From Aquificota bacterium (GTDB lineage Bacteria; Aquificota; Aquificia; Aquificales; Hydrogenothermaceae), in contig JAADDZ010000014.1 of the NCBI GenBank assembly GCA_013153635.1, positions 1-64,000 of the forward strand: DNA of 64,000 bases. The letters are read 5' to 3'. Position numbers and translations under genes: made by a program. Below the pieces are notes generated by a model. That model was given only the letters and a program-made list of their open reading frames with translations, was not told the DNA's origin and did no database searches. Numbering within the stretch: position 1 is the stretch's first letter; each line of letters starts with the position of its first letter. This document shows, piece by piece, positions 55,688 through 64,000 of the stretch.

Positions 55688-55989
55688 TGGTCTATCTCCT
55701 GCCTAAATTCTTGTGCCATTGTAGAGTGGTTGTACTTTAGAGCTTGCTGTATACCTTTTTCGTAAGTTTGTATCGCTTTTTCTATCTCTCCTAGATTTAT
55801 GTAAGATTGGGCTAGAACTCTATATGCAGAGCCTTCATCTTCGTGTAAGGTTAGATATTTTTCTAATGTTTCTATCGCTTCTTTATACATTCCTTCTTTG
55901 AAGTATTCATTAGCAAGCCCAAAAAGTCCTAGCTTGTTAGTAGGGTCTTTTTCAAGAGCTTTTTTTAAGGTTTTTATTCTATCAGTCAT
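55669..55989 (-). CDS. Small TPR-repeat protein
   Basis: 106 residues with about three tetratricopeptide repeats (NKLGLFGLANEYFKEGMYKEA, EGSAYRVLAQSYINLGEIEKA, KYNHSTMAQEF). Likely a scaffold for protein interaction. ATG after GGAGATTTAGA. Its last codons overlap the GT9 coding region in a -1 frame, so the pair could be one protein after slippage. Confidence 0.85.
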   Translation of the reverse strand: MTDRIKTLKKALEKDPTNKLGLFGLANEYFKEGMYKEAIETLEKYLTLHEDEGSAYRVLAQSYINLGEIEKAIQTYEKGIQQALKYNHSTMAQEFRQEIDQLKMML

Positions 55990-56007
55990 TCTAAATCTCC
56001 TTTTCGT

Positions 56008-56745
56008 TTATATTATCTGTAATTTCATGATTTCTTTTACTTTCTCCATTGTGGCTCTAACCGCTTCTTCTAATATGAGCTTCCCATCTTTTTCGTTGGC
56101 TAACCATGGAGCAGAACCTACCCTTCCATCTGGATAAATTTTCTTAAATTCTTCTCTAGACAAAGGTTGGTATGCTTTTGTTTTGGTTACTGTTTTTTCA
56201 ACTGTCGGTTTTGTTTTAAAAGCTTTTGGATTTAGATACTTTGTTATAGAAATCTCTGATGGTGTTGCATGGTATCCATTTGCATCTGCGTATAAGAGTT
56301 TTTCTATCTCTTGTACTTCTGGCAGGAGATACCAAGATATTATCTGGAGTATACCTGTATAATTTTCATATTTTATCTGGTCAAATGCTGTTTTTATTGG
56401 GTTTATATTTCCTCCGTGACCGTTTATAAAGATTATTCTTTTAAAACCATGCTCCAAAAATGAAATACTTATCTCTTTTATTAAAGAAATGTATGTTTTT
56501 GGACTTAGGGTTACTGTACCTGCAAAACTCATATGATGCTGGGACATTCCGTAGGTAATTGTTGGAGCTACAACTAAATCTAATCTTTTTCCTACTTCTT
56601 GTGCTACCGCTTGAGCAGTTATAAAATCTGTCCCTAACAGTCCATATGGACTGTGCTGTTCTGTTGAGCCTGTTGGGATTAGTATCGTATCTTTTTCCTG
56701 TAGGTAATATTCTACTTCTAAATATGAAAGTTCGGATAATAACAT
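56008..56745 (-). CDS. Creatininase/formamide-hydrolase family protein
   Basis: 245 residues with the family motifs IPTGSTEQHSPYGLLGTD, PTITYGMSQHHMSFAGTVTLS and FINGHGGN and the C-terminal YHATPSEIS. These metal amidohydrolases act on creatinine, formylated pyrimidine or mycofactocin-type substrates; the one here is unknown. It lies between an Lpt-like permease gene and a TPR gene, 11 bp from the former. Confidence 0.85.
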   Translation of the reverse strand: MLLSELSYLEVEYYLQEKDTILIPTGSTEQHSPYGLLGTDFITAQAVAQEVGKRLDLVVAPTITYGMSQHHMSFAGTVTLSPKTYISLIKEISISFLEHGFKRIIFINGHGGNINPIKTAFDQIKYENYTGILQIISWYLLPEVQEIEKLLYADANGYHATPSEISITKYLNPKAFKTKPTVEKTVTKTKAYQPLSREEFKKIYPDGRVGSAPWLANEKDGKLILEEAVRATMEKVKEIMKLQII

Positions 56746-56756
56746 CTTTTTCTCCT

Positions 56757-57773
56757 TTATGGTTTTCTATAAAAATACCACGTTAGGAAACCTAGGAAGA
56801 CTACTGTAAATATAGGATAAAACGCTGGATTTATAGAACCTTTTTCTATAAGTTTTGCAAAATAAAAACCAATGGCGGTATACACCACAAGTATCACCAC
56901 TCCTATAGCGATTAGCATGTCTCTATCCTTATAGAAAGCAATACCCATTGCAAATCCTAAAAACCCCAAAAACAAAAATGCTAATCCGTAATTAAACCTG
57001 TCTACTAGTATAGAAAGGGCTTTAAATGCATTTTGAGAGCCTGATTTAAATATTTTTATAAGTTCACTGTTTTTGTAGTAGTTTATAGAGTAACGTTTTA
57101 CGTACTTTATATCGAAAAACAGCTGATACTCTCCAAACTTCAATGCATTAAAGCTCTTTTCTTGGGGTATCTGTATAAAACCATTTTTTAGTATGATTCC
57201 GTTCCCTTTTATTATTCCTTCTTTTGCTGAAACTATCTGCCCTTTGTCTTTATTGTAAATAAATATCCGGTTAAACTGATATTTTTCTTTGTTGTGTACA
57301 TAAATCACCATATTTTTGTCTAAGGTGAAAAAATTTTTTTCTTGTATTTCTTCGATTAGGTGTTCGCGGACACTAATCGTATAGATTTTGCTTCTTTCTC
57401 TGTTTGCCCAAGGTACTAAGAAAAAACTACTTATGTACGCAAATATAGTGATAAATACAGTTACTAGCCCAATAGGGACAAAAAGGGCTTTTTTACTTAT
57501 CCCTGTAGAATATATAGCATATATCTCTCTTGTCTCTCTAAAAGAGTATCCTGTAAGAATTGAAGCTATAAGATATGACGATATAAGCTGTATTTTAAAA
57601 AAAGATAGATTTAAGAAAAGTAAGACCTGTAAAAAATAAAAAATATTAGTTCTGTACACAGACGAAGGTAAATTCAAGAGTTGTGATGAAATAATAACCA
57701 AAGAAAAAATCCCTATGATAACAAGGAAGTTTCTAAGAAATCTCGTAAGGGTATACTTATATAGCCTTTTCAT
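56757..57773 (-). CDS. LptF/LptG family permease
   Basis: 338 residues, with helices at 5-30, about 50-75 and 90-125, a periplasmic beta-jellyroll-like middle (IIKGNGIILKNGFIQIP), and three C-terminal helices. The motif YSFRETREIYAIYSTGIS resembles the ATPase-coupling loop of LptF/LptG. Part of the LPS export ABC transporter. It starts the minus-strand operon; a terminator for the giant protease lies just upstream (57803-57824). Confidence 0.85.
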   Translation of the reverse strand: MKRLYKYTLTRFLRNFLVIIGIFSLVIISSQLLNLPSSVYRTNIFYFLQVLLFLNLSFFKIQLISSYLIASILTGYSFRETREIYAIYSTGISKKALFVPIGLVTVFITIFAYISSFFLVPWANRERSKIYTISVREHLIEEIQEKNFFTLDKNMVIYVHNKEKYQFNRIFIYNKDKGQIVSAKEGIIKGNGIILKNGFIQIPQEKSFNALKFGEYQLFFDIKYVKRYSINYYKNSELIKIFKSGSQNAFKALSILVDRFNYGLAFLFLGFLGFAMGIAFYKDRDMLIAIGVVILVVYTAIGFYFAKLIEKGSINPAFYPIFTVVFLGFLTWYFYRKP

Positions 57774-57802
57774 AAAATCATTTTATCATTTATTTGTAGA
57801 GA

Positions 57803-57824
57803 AAAAAGGGGGGAGTTCCCCCTT
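57803..57824 (-). terminator. Terminator after the giant protease gene
   Basis: On the minus strand: AAGGGGG, short loop, CCCCCTTTTTT. A 7-bp GC-rich stem with T-run, starting four bases after the stop at 57828. Clear intrinsic terminator. Confidence 0.88.
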
Positions 57825-57827
57825 AGA

Positions 57828-60800
57828 TTAGAAATTTTGTTTTAATCTTCTAAAGAAAGGAATTATAAGAATTAAAAGCCAGATAGGAACAGTGGTAGCT
57901 CCATAAGAACAGCCACCACCTCCTAGTCTTGTTTTATTTCTTATGTCTGTATCTGCATATATAGGAATCTTAGCTAAGGAAAAGAGAGGGTCGTTAGATT
58001 CTACGTATATACCACTTTTAGAGTCATTTGAATCTAACGGCTCATATAGTACTCCTATGGTACACTCTTGTCCAGCATCTAAGGAGAATGATTTTGAGCC
58101 ACAAGGATTACTTCCATAATCATAATTTATCATTACATTACCTATACTATCTGGATAAATATCTGTGATATTTAAGGTAGTGTTTCCGATATTTTTGATA
58201 GTTATTGTGTAAGGACTAGAAAGTGTTTTTGGATATGTGAGTCCAGTATATATCTGTCTAGGTTTTATTACGATATGTGGTTGAGGGTCTGTTATAGACC
58301 TTCCGTATATTTTACTTATCAAAATACTGTCATCGCTTAAAGTTACTTTTAGTGTAGCGTTTTTGATACCTTGAGAGGTTGGTTTGAATCTTATTCCAAT
58401 TGTACAGCTTTGGTTTGATTCTATCTGAAGATTTTCACTGCAAGGGTTATCTCCTGCATTTTGTACTAGTTCAAATTCACCGGTTGTATCTATAAGCTCT
58501 ATATCTGAAAGTTTTATACTTGTCTCTCTTATATTAACTACTTTTAGGGTTTTAATGTCTGATTGAGTATTTGGTGGCACATTTTCAAATTCATCAAATA
58601 TTTCTGGGTCTATGTATACATAGTTCTGCTTTGGCAATATGGCGGCTGTAGAGATTCTATATTCTGATACAGCCCCGTTACTTTCTTTTACGAAAAGAAA
58701 GACTTCTTTGTGTCCTTCTTTTTTTGGAGTTAGATATATCAGAACATCACACTTTTCTCCGGGTAGTAGGCTGACCTGTCTTCCATTGCACAGTTGAGAT
58801 TTATCTATATATAATCCTTGATTTTCTCTTTTATCAAATTCTAGACTGAACTCTTCATTATCAGAAAGATACATATCTTCTATGTTAACAGCTTGTTGGG
58901 ATATATTAGATACCTGTATTACATATGGGAAAGAGACTTCTCCTACATATGTGAATATTTCCATTGGGTATTTTTTGTTTCTAGATAGAGCTATATGATT
59001 TGTTTGGTCATCTTTTTCTTCTGGATTATAAAAATGTATTTTTACATCTATAGTTACCTCTTCTTCTAACGGGTCGTTTGTTCGTATTTTTATTTTTTCT
59101 TTTATCGTTTTTGATTTATCTGCCTCTTTTATAGCTTCACAGGTAGCCGTGGACAACCATATAGTAAGAGGACACGTTTCTCCGGGATTTATCTCTATAC
59201 ATTCCAAGAATGCATATATCGTTTTTGAAGGAGTATTTTCTACCTTGAGTATACCTTCTCCAGTATTTTTGATAAGTACTGTGGATATTATTTCACAAGC
59301 ATTTTTTGTAGGAATGTATGTGTCAATCTCTCTTGTACTAAGATAGATTGCTGGAACTGCGGTAGGTCTTCCGTATCCTAATATTTTTAGTTTTATTTTT
59401 TTTCTATCTGGTGCGTTTGATTTTATCTCTAAAGAAGATTCATACTCTTTTGTATCTAGTGGGGTAAATCTTATCTTGATAGTACAGTAATCTCGTGGGG
59501 AGATTTCGATGTCGTTTAGAGTTCCACAAGGTCTGTCTCCTCCATTGGCATCTACTTCAAATACATTGTCCTTTAGTTTAGGTTTTATCTCGTAAACAGT
59601 TAATAGGCTATTACCTAAGTTTTTGATTATTAATGTTTTTTCTGCTGTTTGAGGTAGAGGTACTTTACCTAAATCTATGATGTTATCTGGTGATACTAAT
59701 ATATACGGTGCTGTATACAGACCTGTTCCATAGAGATAGATTTTGAATTTATCGTTTATTGGGTCATTAGATTTTATCTCTATGGTAGCTTTTTCTCTCT
59801 TTTCTTTCTGGGGTTGGAAAGCAACGGTAAAGGTACATACTTCTTCTGGTTCTAACTCTATTGGAGCAGTACCACATGGGTTAAAACCACCGTTAAGGTT
59901 TATTTTAAAGTTTTCATTTTTAAGTTTTATCTCAAATATCTGTAACTGTAGTTCTCCTGTGTTTTTCACTATAAACTCTTTTTCTTCTGTGTTTCCTATA
60001 AATACTCCACCAAAATCATACTCTCTTGGAGTTACTGAAATAATAGGGCTTTCATACCTTCCTTCTGCGTACAGATTGATTTTCAATTTTTTATTTTGAT
60101 AGTCGTTAGACTTTATCTCTATAGAGGATTTGTATTTTTTGTCTTTTTGAGGAGAGAATACTACTCCAAAGGTACACTTTTGATTTGGTTGTATAGAGAC
60201 AGGAGTGCTACCACACGGATTTGCCCCCTTGTTTAAGTCGAGGGAGAAATCTTTTCCTATCTTTATCTCTTCTACAACTAACTCTGAAAAACCTTGATTT
60301 TCTATACTAAAGGTCTCTTCTACAGTTTGGTTCACGATAACTGTACCAAAATCGTACTCTTTTGGCTCTACTACAATCAAAGGATATATAGGCTCAATAG
60401 CTTCTCCACTAAGGGATATACTTTTTGTATCTTCTCCTGAATAAAGGAGAACTTTTTCTTTTTTCTTTCCTACAGTTTTAGGTTCAAACTTTACAGATAA
60501 AGTACAGTAGTCATCTTCTAATATAGAGAAAGGAACTTTTCCACAGGGTCTATCTCCTTCAAATAAATCTATACTAAATTCTGCGTTTTGGTTCTCTTTG
60601 AATGTAATATCTGTAATCAATAAAGGAGCTTCCTGTGAGGAGTTTATCACTTTTATAATCTCTTCTTTTTCTTTACCTATCATCAGCTTTTCAAAATTTA
60701 TGCTAGAAGGCTCTAGTTTTATCTTTGGTTTTTCTAGTATACCTAGTACATATAGTATTTTGTTTGGTTCTAGTTTGTCGTTTGATTTAATCCTTATAAT

Positions 60801-63029
60801 CATAGAATAATTCTCTTTTGTGTTATCACCGATAAACACAACTTTAAAGGTACACTCTTGGTAAGGAGGTAGGACTTTCATATAATCACAAGGATTTGTT
60901 CCAGATAGGACATCTATGTACATTCCTACAGTGGAGAATAGCACTTCTATATCCAAAATGTTCAAGTTATAAGGACTATTGTTTATTACCTTTATCTCTT
61001 TTTCTAATTTTTGGGTGTTTTTGGATTTTACTAGTTTTATAATCTGGGAATCTGGCTCTGTAGTTATCTCTGGAGTAGCCTCTGTACTTCCCTTTAGATT
61101 TACATTTACAAACCCTATCTCCCTTTCTTCGTTATCTTTTTTAGGGTCTTCTCCTACGATAGAGAGCATAGCATAATGATAGCCAGCAGATTGAGGGTTG
61201 TAAACGATTTCTACAAAACAGTAATCATCTTTTGGTAGAGTATCAAGAGATAAGCAAGGTCTTTCATCTGTATCTTCTTTTATATAGAAGTACTGTCCTT
61301 TTACAAGGTTTAATCTTAGCTTTATATCTTTATTTGAGGTGTTTTTTATTTTTAATAGACTGGATTTTTGACCATTTACAGATACGTTCTTAAAGTATAT
61401 CTCCTTTTTTGAAACTTCTATAACACTGTTTTGGATAGCATTGATAGAAAAGTCTCCTTTTAAGGTAAAAGTATAATCTCCTTCAGAAGTGTTTATATAC
61501 AAATTACTTGTTATATCACTAAAATCAGGCGTGCTAACAGAAAAAGGAGGTGTAAACGCTATCTTTATTTTACATTCTTCTAAGAATTCTAACGACTTGC
61601 CACTACATTCATCTTCTAATATGTGGAAGTACTGATTATCTGTGAGATAGATATTGTTAATATCTAAATATCCTTTTCCTACATTTCTAATGATTCCTGT
61701 TTTAACGTCGATTTTTGTATCTGTTGATATAAATATGTACTCATCAGAAGTTGAAAGGTTCATACAAAATTTTGGATTAGAAGTATCAGTGAGCATATTA
61801 AAAATATCCAATTTACCACAAGTTAAAGCTTGTCCATACAAGTTAGATACCAATCTAGATGTAGATAAAATCCTTTCCTTTATTTGAGACACAGATAAGT
61901 TAGGCTCATGTGATTTTAAAAGGGCTACCGCTCCAGCCACAAAAGGAGCTGAAAGAGAAGTTCCTGATAATACATCGTAACCATAAGTATTAAGTTCACT
62001 GTTAAAAACGCTCATAGGAACTGTAGTAAGTATGTCTTCTCCCGGGGCGAATATATCCACTGTATTGTAACCGTAGTTTGAATATACTGCTCTATCCTCT
62101 GTAGGAGTTAAAGCTCCTACACATATGATATTGTCTGAATTATAAGCACATGGATATATAGGATTGTTATCTGTATTGGTTATATCGTTTCCAGCAGCAG
62201 ATACTAGAATGATTCCAAAAGTATCTAATATGTTTATCAGCTTTTCTGCGGCTTTAGAAAACTCTTCCTCTCCAAAACTCGCATTTATAGCAACAATGTT
62301 AACCCCTTTGAAGAATTTTTGTTTTAAGATGTACGAAAAACATTGGGCTATATCTTCAGAAAAAAGGGAATAGTTACCAGCAGTACAAGACATAACTTTC
62401 ACATTCCAACCTACACCTGCTATACCTATACCGTTATTTCCTACTGCCGCAATAACCCCTGCCACAGCAGTTCCATGGTTGCTACTAGTATAATCTCCAC
62501 TTCCTATACCTTCCAAAGCATTCCACCCGTAACAATCATCTATATAACCGTTTTGGTCATCATCTCTTCCGTTATCACATATCTCATCAGGATTTTTCCA
62601 AAGGTTATCTTTTAGGTCTACATGAGTATAATCAACCCCACTATCCACTATAGCCACAACTACATCACTTGAGCCTGTTTCTATATCCCAAGCCTTAAAG
62701 GCATTGATAGAACTTAAACCCCACTGATTTAGTATAAATTCATCATTAGGTATAGTATCCAAGAGCTTGTATTTGTAGTTAGGTTCAGCAAATTCTATGT
62801 AAGGCTTTTCCTTGAGTTCTTTTATGAACTCTTCAACGGTCTTTCCTTGAGGAACCCACACACTATAAATAGTATCAAGCAGATGACTTTTTATTTGGTA
62901 CTCTGAAGCTAAAGCTTTTTCATCTTTCACCGATACTATTACTGTACTGTCATCATATTCAGCTGAATAGGAAAAATAAAAGGTAAGTACAGATATTAAA
63001 GATACAACCAAAATGTTTAGTAGCTTCAT
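57828..63029 (-). CDS. Giant S8 protease with ~11 Cys-paired repeat domains and a GGGCS-type C-terminal tail
   Basis: 1733 aa. Signal peptide (about 1-23), propeptide, S8 domain with D129 (AIVDSGVD), H185 (HGTAVAG) and S358 (GTSLSAP); the same EICDN...DDCYGW insert as in the protease at 17679. From about residue 420 to 1690 there are roughly eleven ~105-aa ASH/choice-of-anchor-D-like repeats, most with a pair of Cys (NPCG...QKCTFGVVFSP type) about 10-20 residues apart. The end is GGGCSYG, a hydrophobic helix and FFRRLK. The tail and paralogy suggest surface display via the type II system (inference). SD GGGAGGCG. Confidence 0.92.
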   Translation of the reverse strand: MKLLNILVVSLISVLTFYFSYSAEYDDSTVIVSVKDEKALASEYQIKSHLLDTIYSVWVPQGKTVEEFIKELKEKPYIEFAEPNYKYKLLDTIPNDEFILNQWGLSSINAFKAWDIETGSSDVVVAIVDSGVDYTHVDLKDNLWKNPDEICDNGRDDDQNGYIDDCYGWNALEGIGSGDYTSSNHGTAVAGVIAAVGNNGIGIAGVGWNVKVMSCTAGNYSLFSEDIAQCFSYILKQKFFKGVNIVAINASFGEEEFSKAAEKLINILDTFGIILVSAAGNDITNTDNNPIYPCAYNSDNIICVGALTPTEDRAVYSNYGYNTVDIFAPGEDILTTVPMSVFNSELNTYGYDVLSGTSLSAPFVAGAVALLKSHEPNLSVSQIKERILSTSRLVSNLYGQALTCGKLDIFNMLTDTSNPKFCMNLSTSDEYIFISTDTKIDVKTGIIRNVGKGYLDINNIYLTDNQYFHILEDECSGKSLEFLEECKIKIAFTPPFSVSTPDFSDITSNLYINTSEGDYTFTLKGDFSINAIQNSVIEVSKKEIYFKNVSVNGQKSSLLKIKNTSNKDIKLRLNLVKGQYFYIKEDTDERPCLSLDTLPKDDYCFVEIVYNPQSAGYHYAMLSIVGEDPKKDNEEREIGFVNVNLKGSTEATPEITTEPDSQIIKLVKSKNTQKLEKEIKVINNSPYNLNILDIEVLFSTVGMYIDVLSGTNPCDYMKVLPPYQECTFKVVFIGDNTKENYSMIIRIKSNDKLEPNKILYVLGILEKPKIKLEPSSINFEKLMIGKEKEEIIKVINSSQEAPLLITDITFKENQNAEFSIDLFEGDRPCGKVPFSILEDDYCTLSVKFEPKTVGKKKEKVLLYSGEDTKSISLSGEAIEPIYPLIVVEPKEYDFGTVIVNQTVEETFSIENQGFSELVVEEIKIGKDFSLDLNKGANPCGSTPVSIQPNQKCTFGVVFSPQKDKKYKSSIEIKSNDYQNKKLKINLYAEGRYESPIISVTPREYDFGGVFIGNTEEKEFIVKNTGELQLQIFEIKLKNENFKINLNGGFNPCGTAPIELEPEEVCTFTVAFQPQKEKREKATIEIKSNDPINDKFKIYLYGTGLYTAPYILVSPDNIIDLGKVPLPQTAEKTLIIKNLGNSLLTVYEIKPKLKDNVFEVDANGGDRPCGTLNDIEISPRDYCTIKIRFTPLDTKEYESSLEIKSNAPDRKKIKLKILGYGRPTAVPAIYLSTREIDTYIPTKNACEIISTVLIKNTGEGILKVENTPSKTIYAFLECIEINPGETCPLTIWLSTATCEAIKEADKSKTIKEKIKIRTNDPLEEEVTIDVKIHFYNPEEKDDQTNHIALSRNKKYPMEIFTYVGEVSFPYVIQVSNISQQAVNIEDMYLSDNEEFSLEFDKRENQGLYIDKSQLCNGRQVSLLPGEKCDVLIYLTPKKEGHKEVFLFVKESNGAVSEYRISTAAILPKQNYVYIDPEIFDEFENVPPNTQSDIKTLKVVNIRETSIKLSDIELIDTTGEFELVQNAGDNPCSENLQIESNQSCTIGIRFKPTSQGIKNATLKVTLSDDSILISKIYGRSITDPQPHIVIKPRQIYTGLTYPKTLSSPYTITIKNIGNTTLNITDIYPDSIGNVMINYDYGSNPCGSKSFSLDAGQECTIGVLYEPLDSNDSKSGIYVESNDPLFSLAKIPIYADTDIRNKTRLGGGGCSYGATTVPIWLLILIIPFFRRLKQNF

Positions 63030-63157
63030 ATCCGCCTCCCAAAATGTATGGTTAATAATTACTTATTTTCCTAGCACTTAGAGATATTTATAAGAAAAAT
63101 ATACTAGATTATAAAATTTGGCAATTTTATTCTGCTTTATATAGTCTATATATCACT

Positions 63158-64000
63158 TTATTTTTTATCTTTTTTTATCTTATTTATATTTTTGATATGT
63201 TCTCTGTAAGTCTTTGAAAAAAGATGTTTTTTTCCATCAAATACATAATAGAGAAAAGCTGTTTTTCTAAAAAAGATAGAAGCTTCTAAGGAAGTTATAG
63301 AAAAATTTCCTATGGGAGTAGGAGGTAAACCATAATTTAGGTATGTGTTGTACGGAGATTTTATTTTCATATCTTGTCGGTTTAAATGTCCAGACCATTT
63401 CTTTTCTAATTTTAGAGCATATATCACTGTAGGGTCTATCTGTAGATGCATTCTTTTTTTTAATCTATTATTAATCACTCCTGCTATAATCGGCTTCTCT
63501 TCATCTATAAAAGTTTCTTTTTCTACTAATGAAGCTATTTTCATTAATTTATAAAAATCGATTCCTTTTTTTTCTGCTATAGATATGTACGAGCTATATT
63601 TTCTCTTGAACTCTTGTAAAAACGTTTTTACAATATTCTCTACAGTTTCTCCTTTCCTAAAGAAGTATGTTTCTGGAGGGAAATAACCCTCAAAACTTTC
63701 TCCTTTTAGTCCAAATTTTTGTACATTCTTTTGATTAAATACATATTTTAAGAAAGTCTCTTTCTTTATAAGTCCTGCGTTTTGTAACTTTTGAGCTATA
63801 TCTATAAGGTCGTTTCCTGCGGTAATCGTTACAGATATTAATTTTTCTTTACCTGTGTACAAGGTCTGCCATACCTTAAAGATAGAAGGGTTTCCACTAA
63901 ACTCATAAAATCCATACCTTAGCGTCTCTCCTTTTAATAAAGAGTATATATAGAATATACGCCAATCTTTGATTATCCCTGTTTTTTGTAGTTTTTTGGA
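63158..64000 (-). CDS. mltG: Endolytic murein transglycosylase MltG, 5' part outside window
   Basis: The C-terminal YceG domain is complete (FEGYFPPETYFFRKGE, ASLVEKE, VINNRLKKRMHLQIDPTVIYAL, SPYNTYLNYGLPPTPIGN), with catalytic Glu in SLVEKET. The frame stays open from the first M-like codon (TTG 63862) to the window edge and encodes the family's earlier LysM-like part (GIIKDWRIF...LRYGFYEFS), so the gene continues to the right. MltG cuts nascent glycan strands at the inner membrane. Confidence 0.93.
   Translation of the reverse strand, partial: SKKLQKTGIIKDWRIFYIYSLLKGETLRYGFYEFSGNPSIFKVWQTLYTGKEKLISVTITAGNDLIDIAQKLQNAGLIKKETFLKYVFNQKNVQKFGLKGESFEGYFPPETYFFRKGETVENIVKTFLQEFKRKYSSYISIAEKKGIDFYKLMKIASLVEKETFIDEEKPIIAGVINNRLKKRMHLQIDPTVIYALKLEKKWSGHLNRQDMKIKSPYNTYLNYGLPPTPIGNFSITSLEASIFFRKTAFLYYVFDGKKHLFSKTYREHIKNINKIKKDKK

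Noticed and set aside
63158-63862. A short mltG-like gene starting at 63862
   Set aside because: The codon is TTG without an SD, and the frame upstream encodes conserved MltG sequence up to the window edge; the gene is simply cut by the window.

Overview
The window looks like a stretch of chromosome from a thermophilic, Gram-negative bacterium of the Aquificota, most likely family Hydrogenothermaceae (Sulfurihydrogenibium/Persephonella-like). This placement is inferred from several things together: low-GC DNA; a two-gene di-myo-inositol phosphate pathway (a heat and salt solute of hyperthermophiles); an N-terminal half CarB (split carB, as in Aquifex); several small c-type cytochromes; a histidine-phosphatase-type candidate phosphoserine phosphatase; and outer-membrane genes (Lpt permease, heptosyltransferase-like GT9, Lnt). 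No database search was possible.

Layout. 1-80 is the 3' part of a 5S rRNA. 0.2-3.1 kb holds metE and a divergent Fur-family regulator that share a perfect 7-1-7 palindrome. 3.1-4.1 kb is a soluble PAS/mini chemoreceptor. 4.15-5.6 kb is a lone IS200/IS605-type TnpB element with end hairpins. 5.7-8.3 kb has a Na+/H+ antiporter fused to a degenerate GGDEF domain, then truA. 8.3-11.9 kb is a moxR-DUF58-transglutaminase operon. 12-17.7 kb has gatA, a DksA-like regulator, hemerythrin, a HerA ATPase, a phosphoribosyltransferase and a DUF3365 haem lipoprotein.

17.7-24 kb is a type II secretion operon (gspG-I-J-K-L-M-N) whose last gene is a subtilisin-like protease with a cysteine-containing C-terminal anchor tail. 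A giant paralogue with about eleven Cys-paired repeats and the same kind of tail lies at 57.8-63 kb. 24-30.4 kb has murC, the inositol phosphate pathway, a Trm112-like ribbon, a solute-binding protein and a cytochrome. 30.5-33.9 kb is ffh-rpsP-khpA-lnt, with a terminator that also carries the lnt ribosome binding site. 33.9-36.6 kb is minC-minD-minE-hisG-tsaE. 36.7-42.5 kb has lysA, purD, split carB, a LAGLIDADG-like protein without its catalytic acid, and ispG.

42.5-48.8 kb has a secreted DsrE-like protein, three heme/membrane genes, PAP2, rhomboid, YraN, a CCA-adding-type enzyme and CcsB. 48.8-57.8 kb is a long minus-strand operon (LptF-like, creatininase-like, TPR, GT9, two hypotheticals, TlpA-like, LepA, DUF255, GNAT, phosphatase). 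The window ends inside mltG.

No tRNA genes, CRISPR arrays, prophage or obvious defence island were seen, and genes are tightly packed. The points most worth a second look are the protease/T2SS pairing with shared C-terminal tails, two genes whose conserved N-termini lack any ATG/GTG/TTG start, the antiporter-GGDEF fusion, the altered LAGLIDADG protein, the terminator that doubles as an RBS, and the repeated tail-to-tail overlaps of stop codons.
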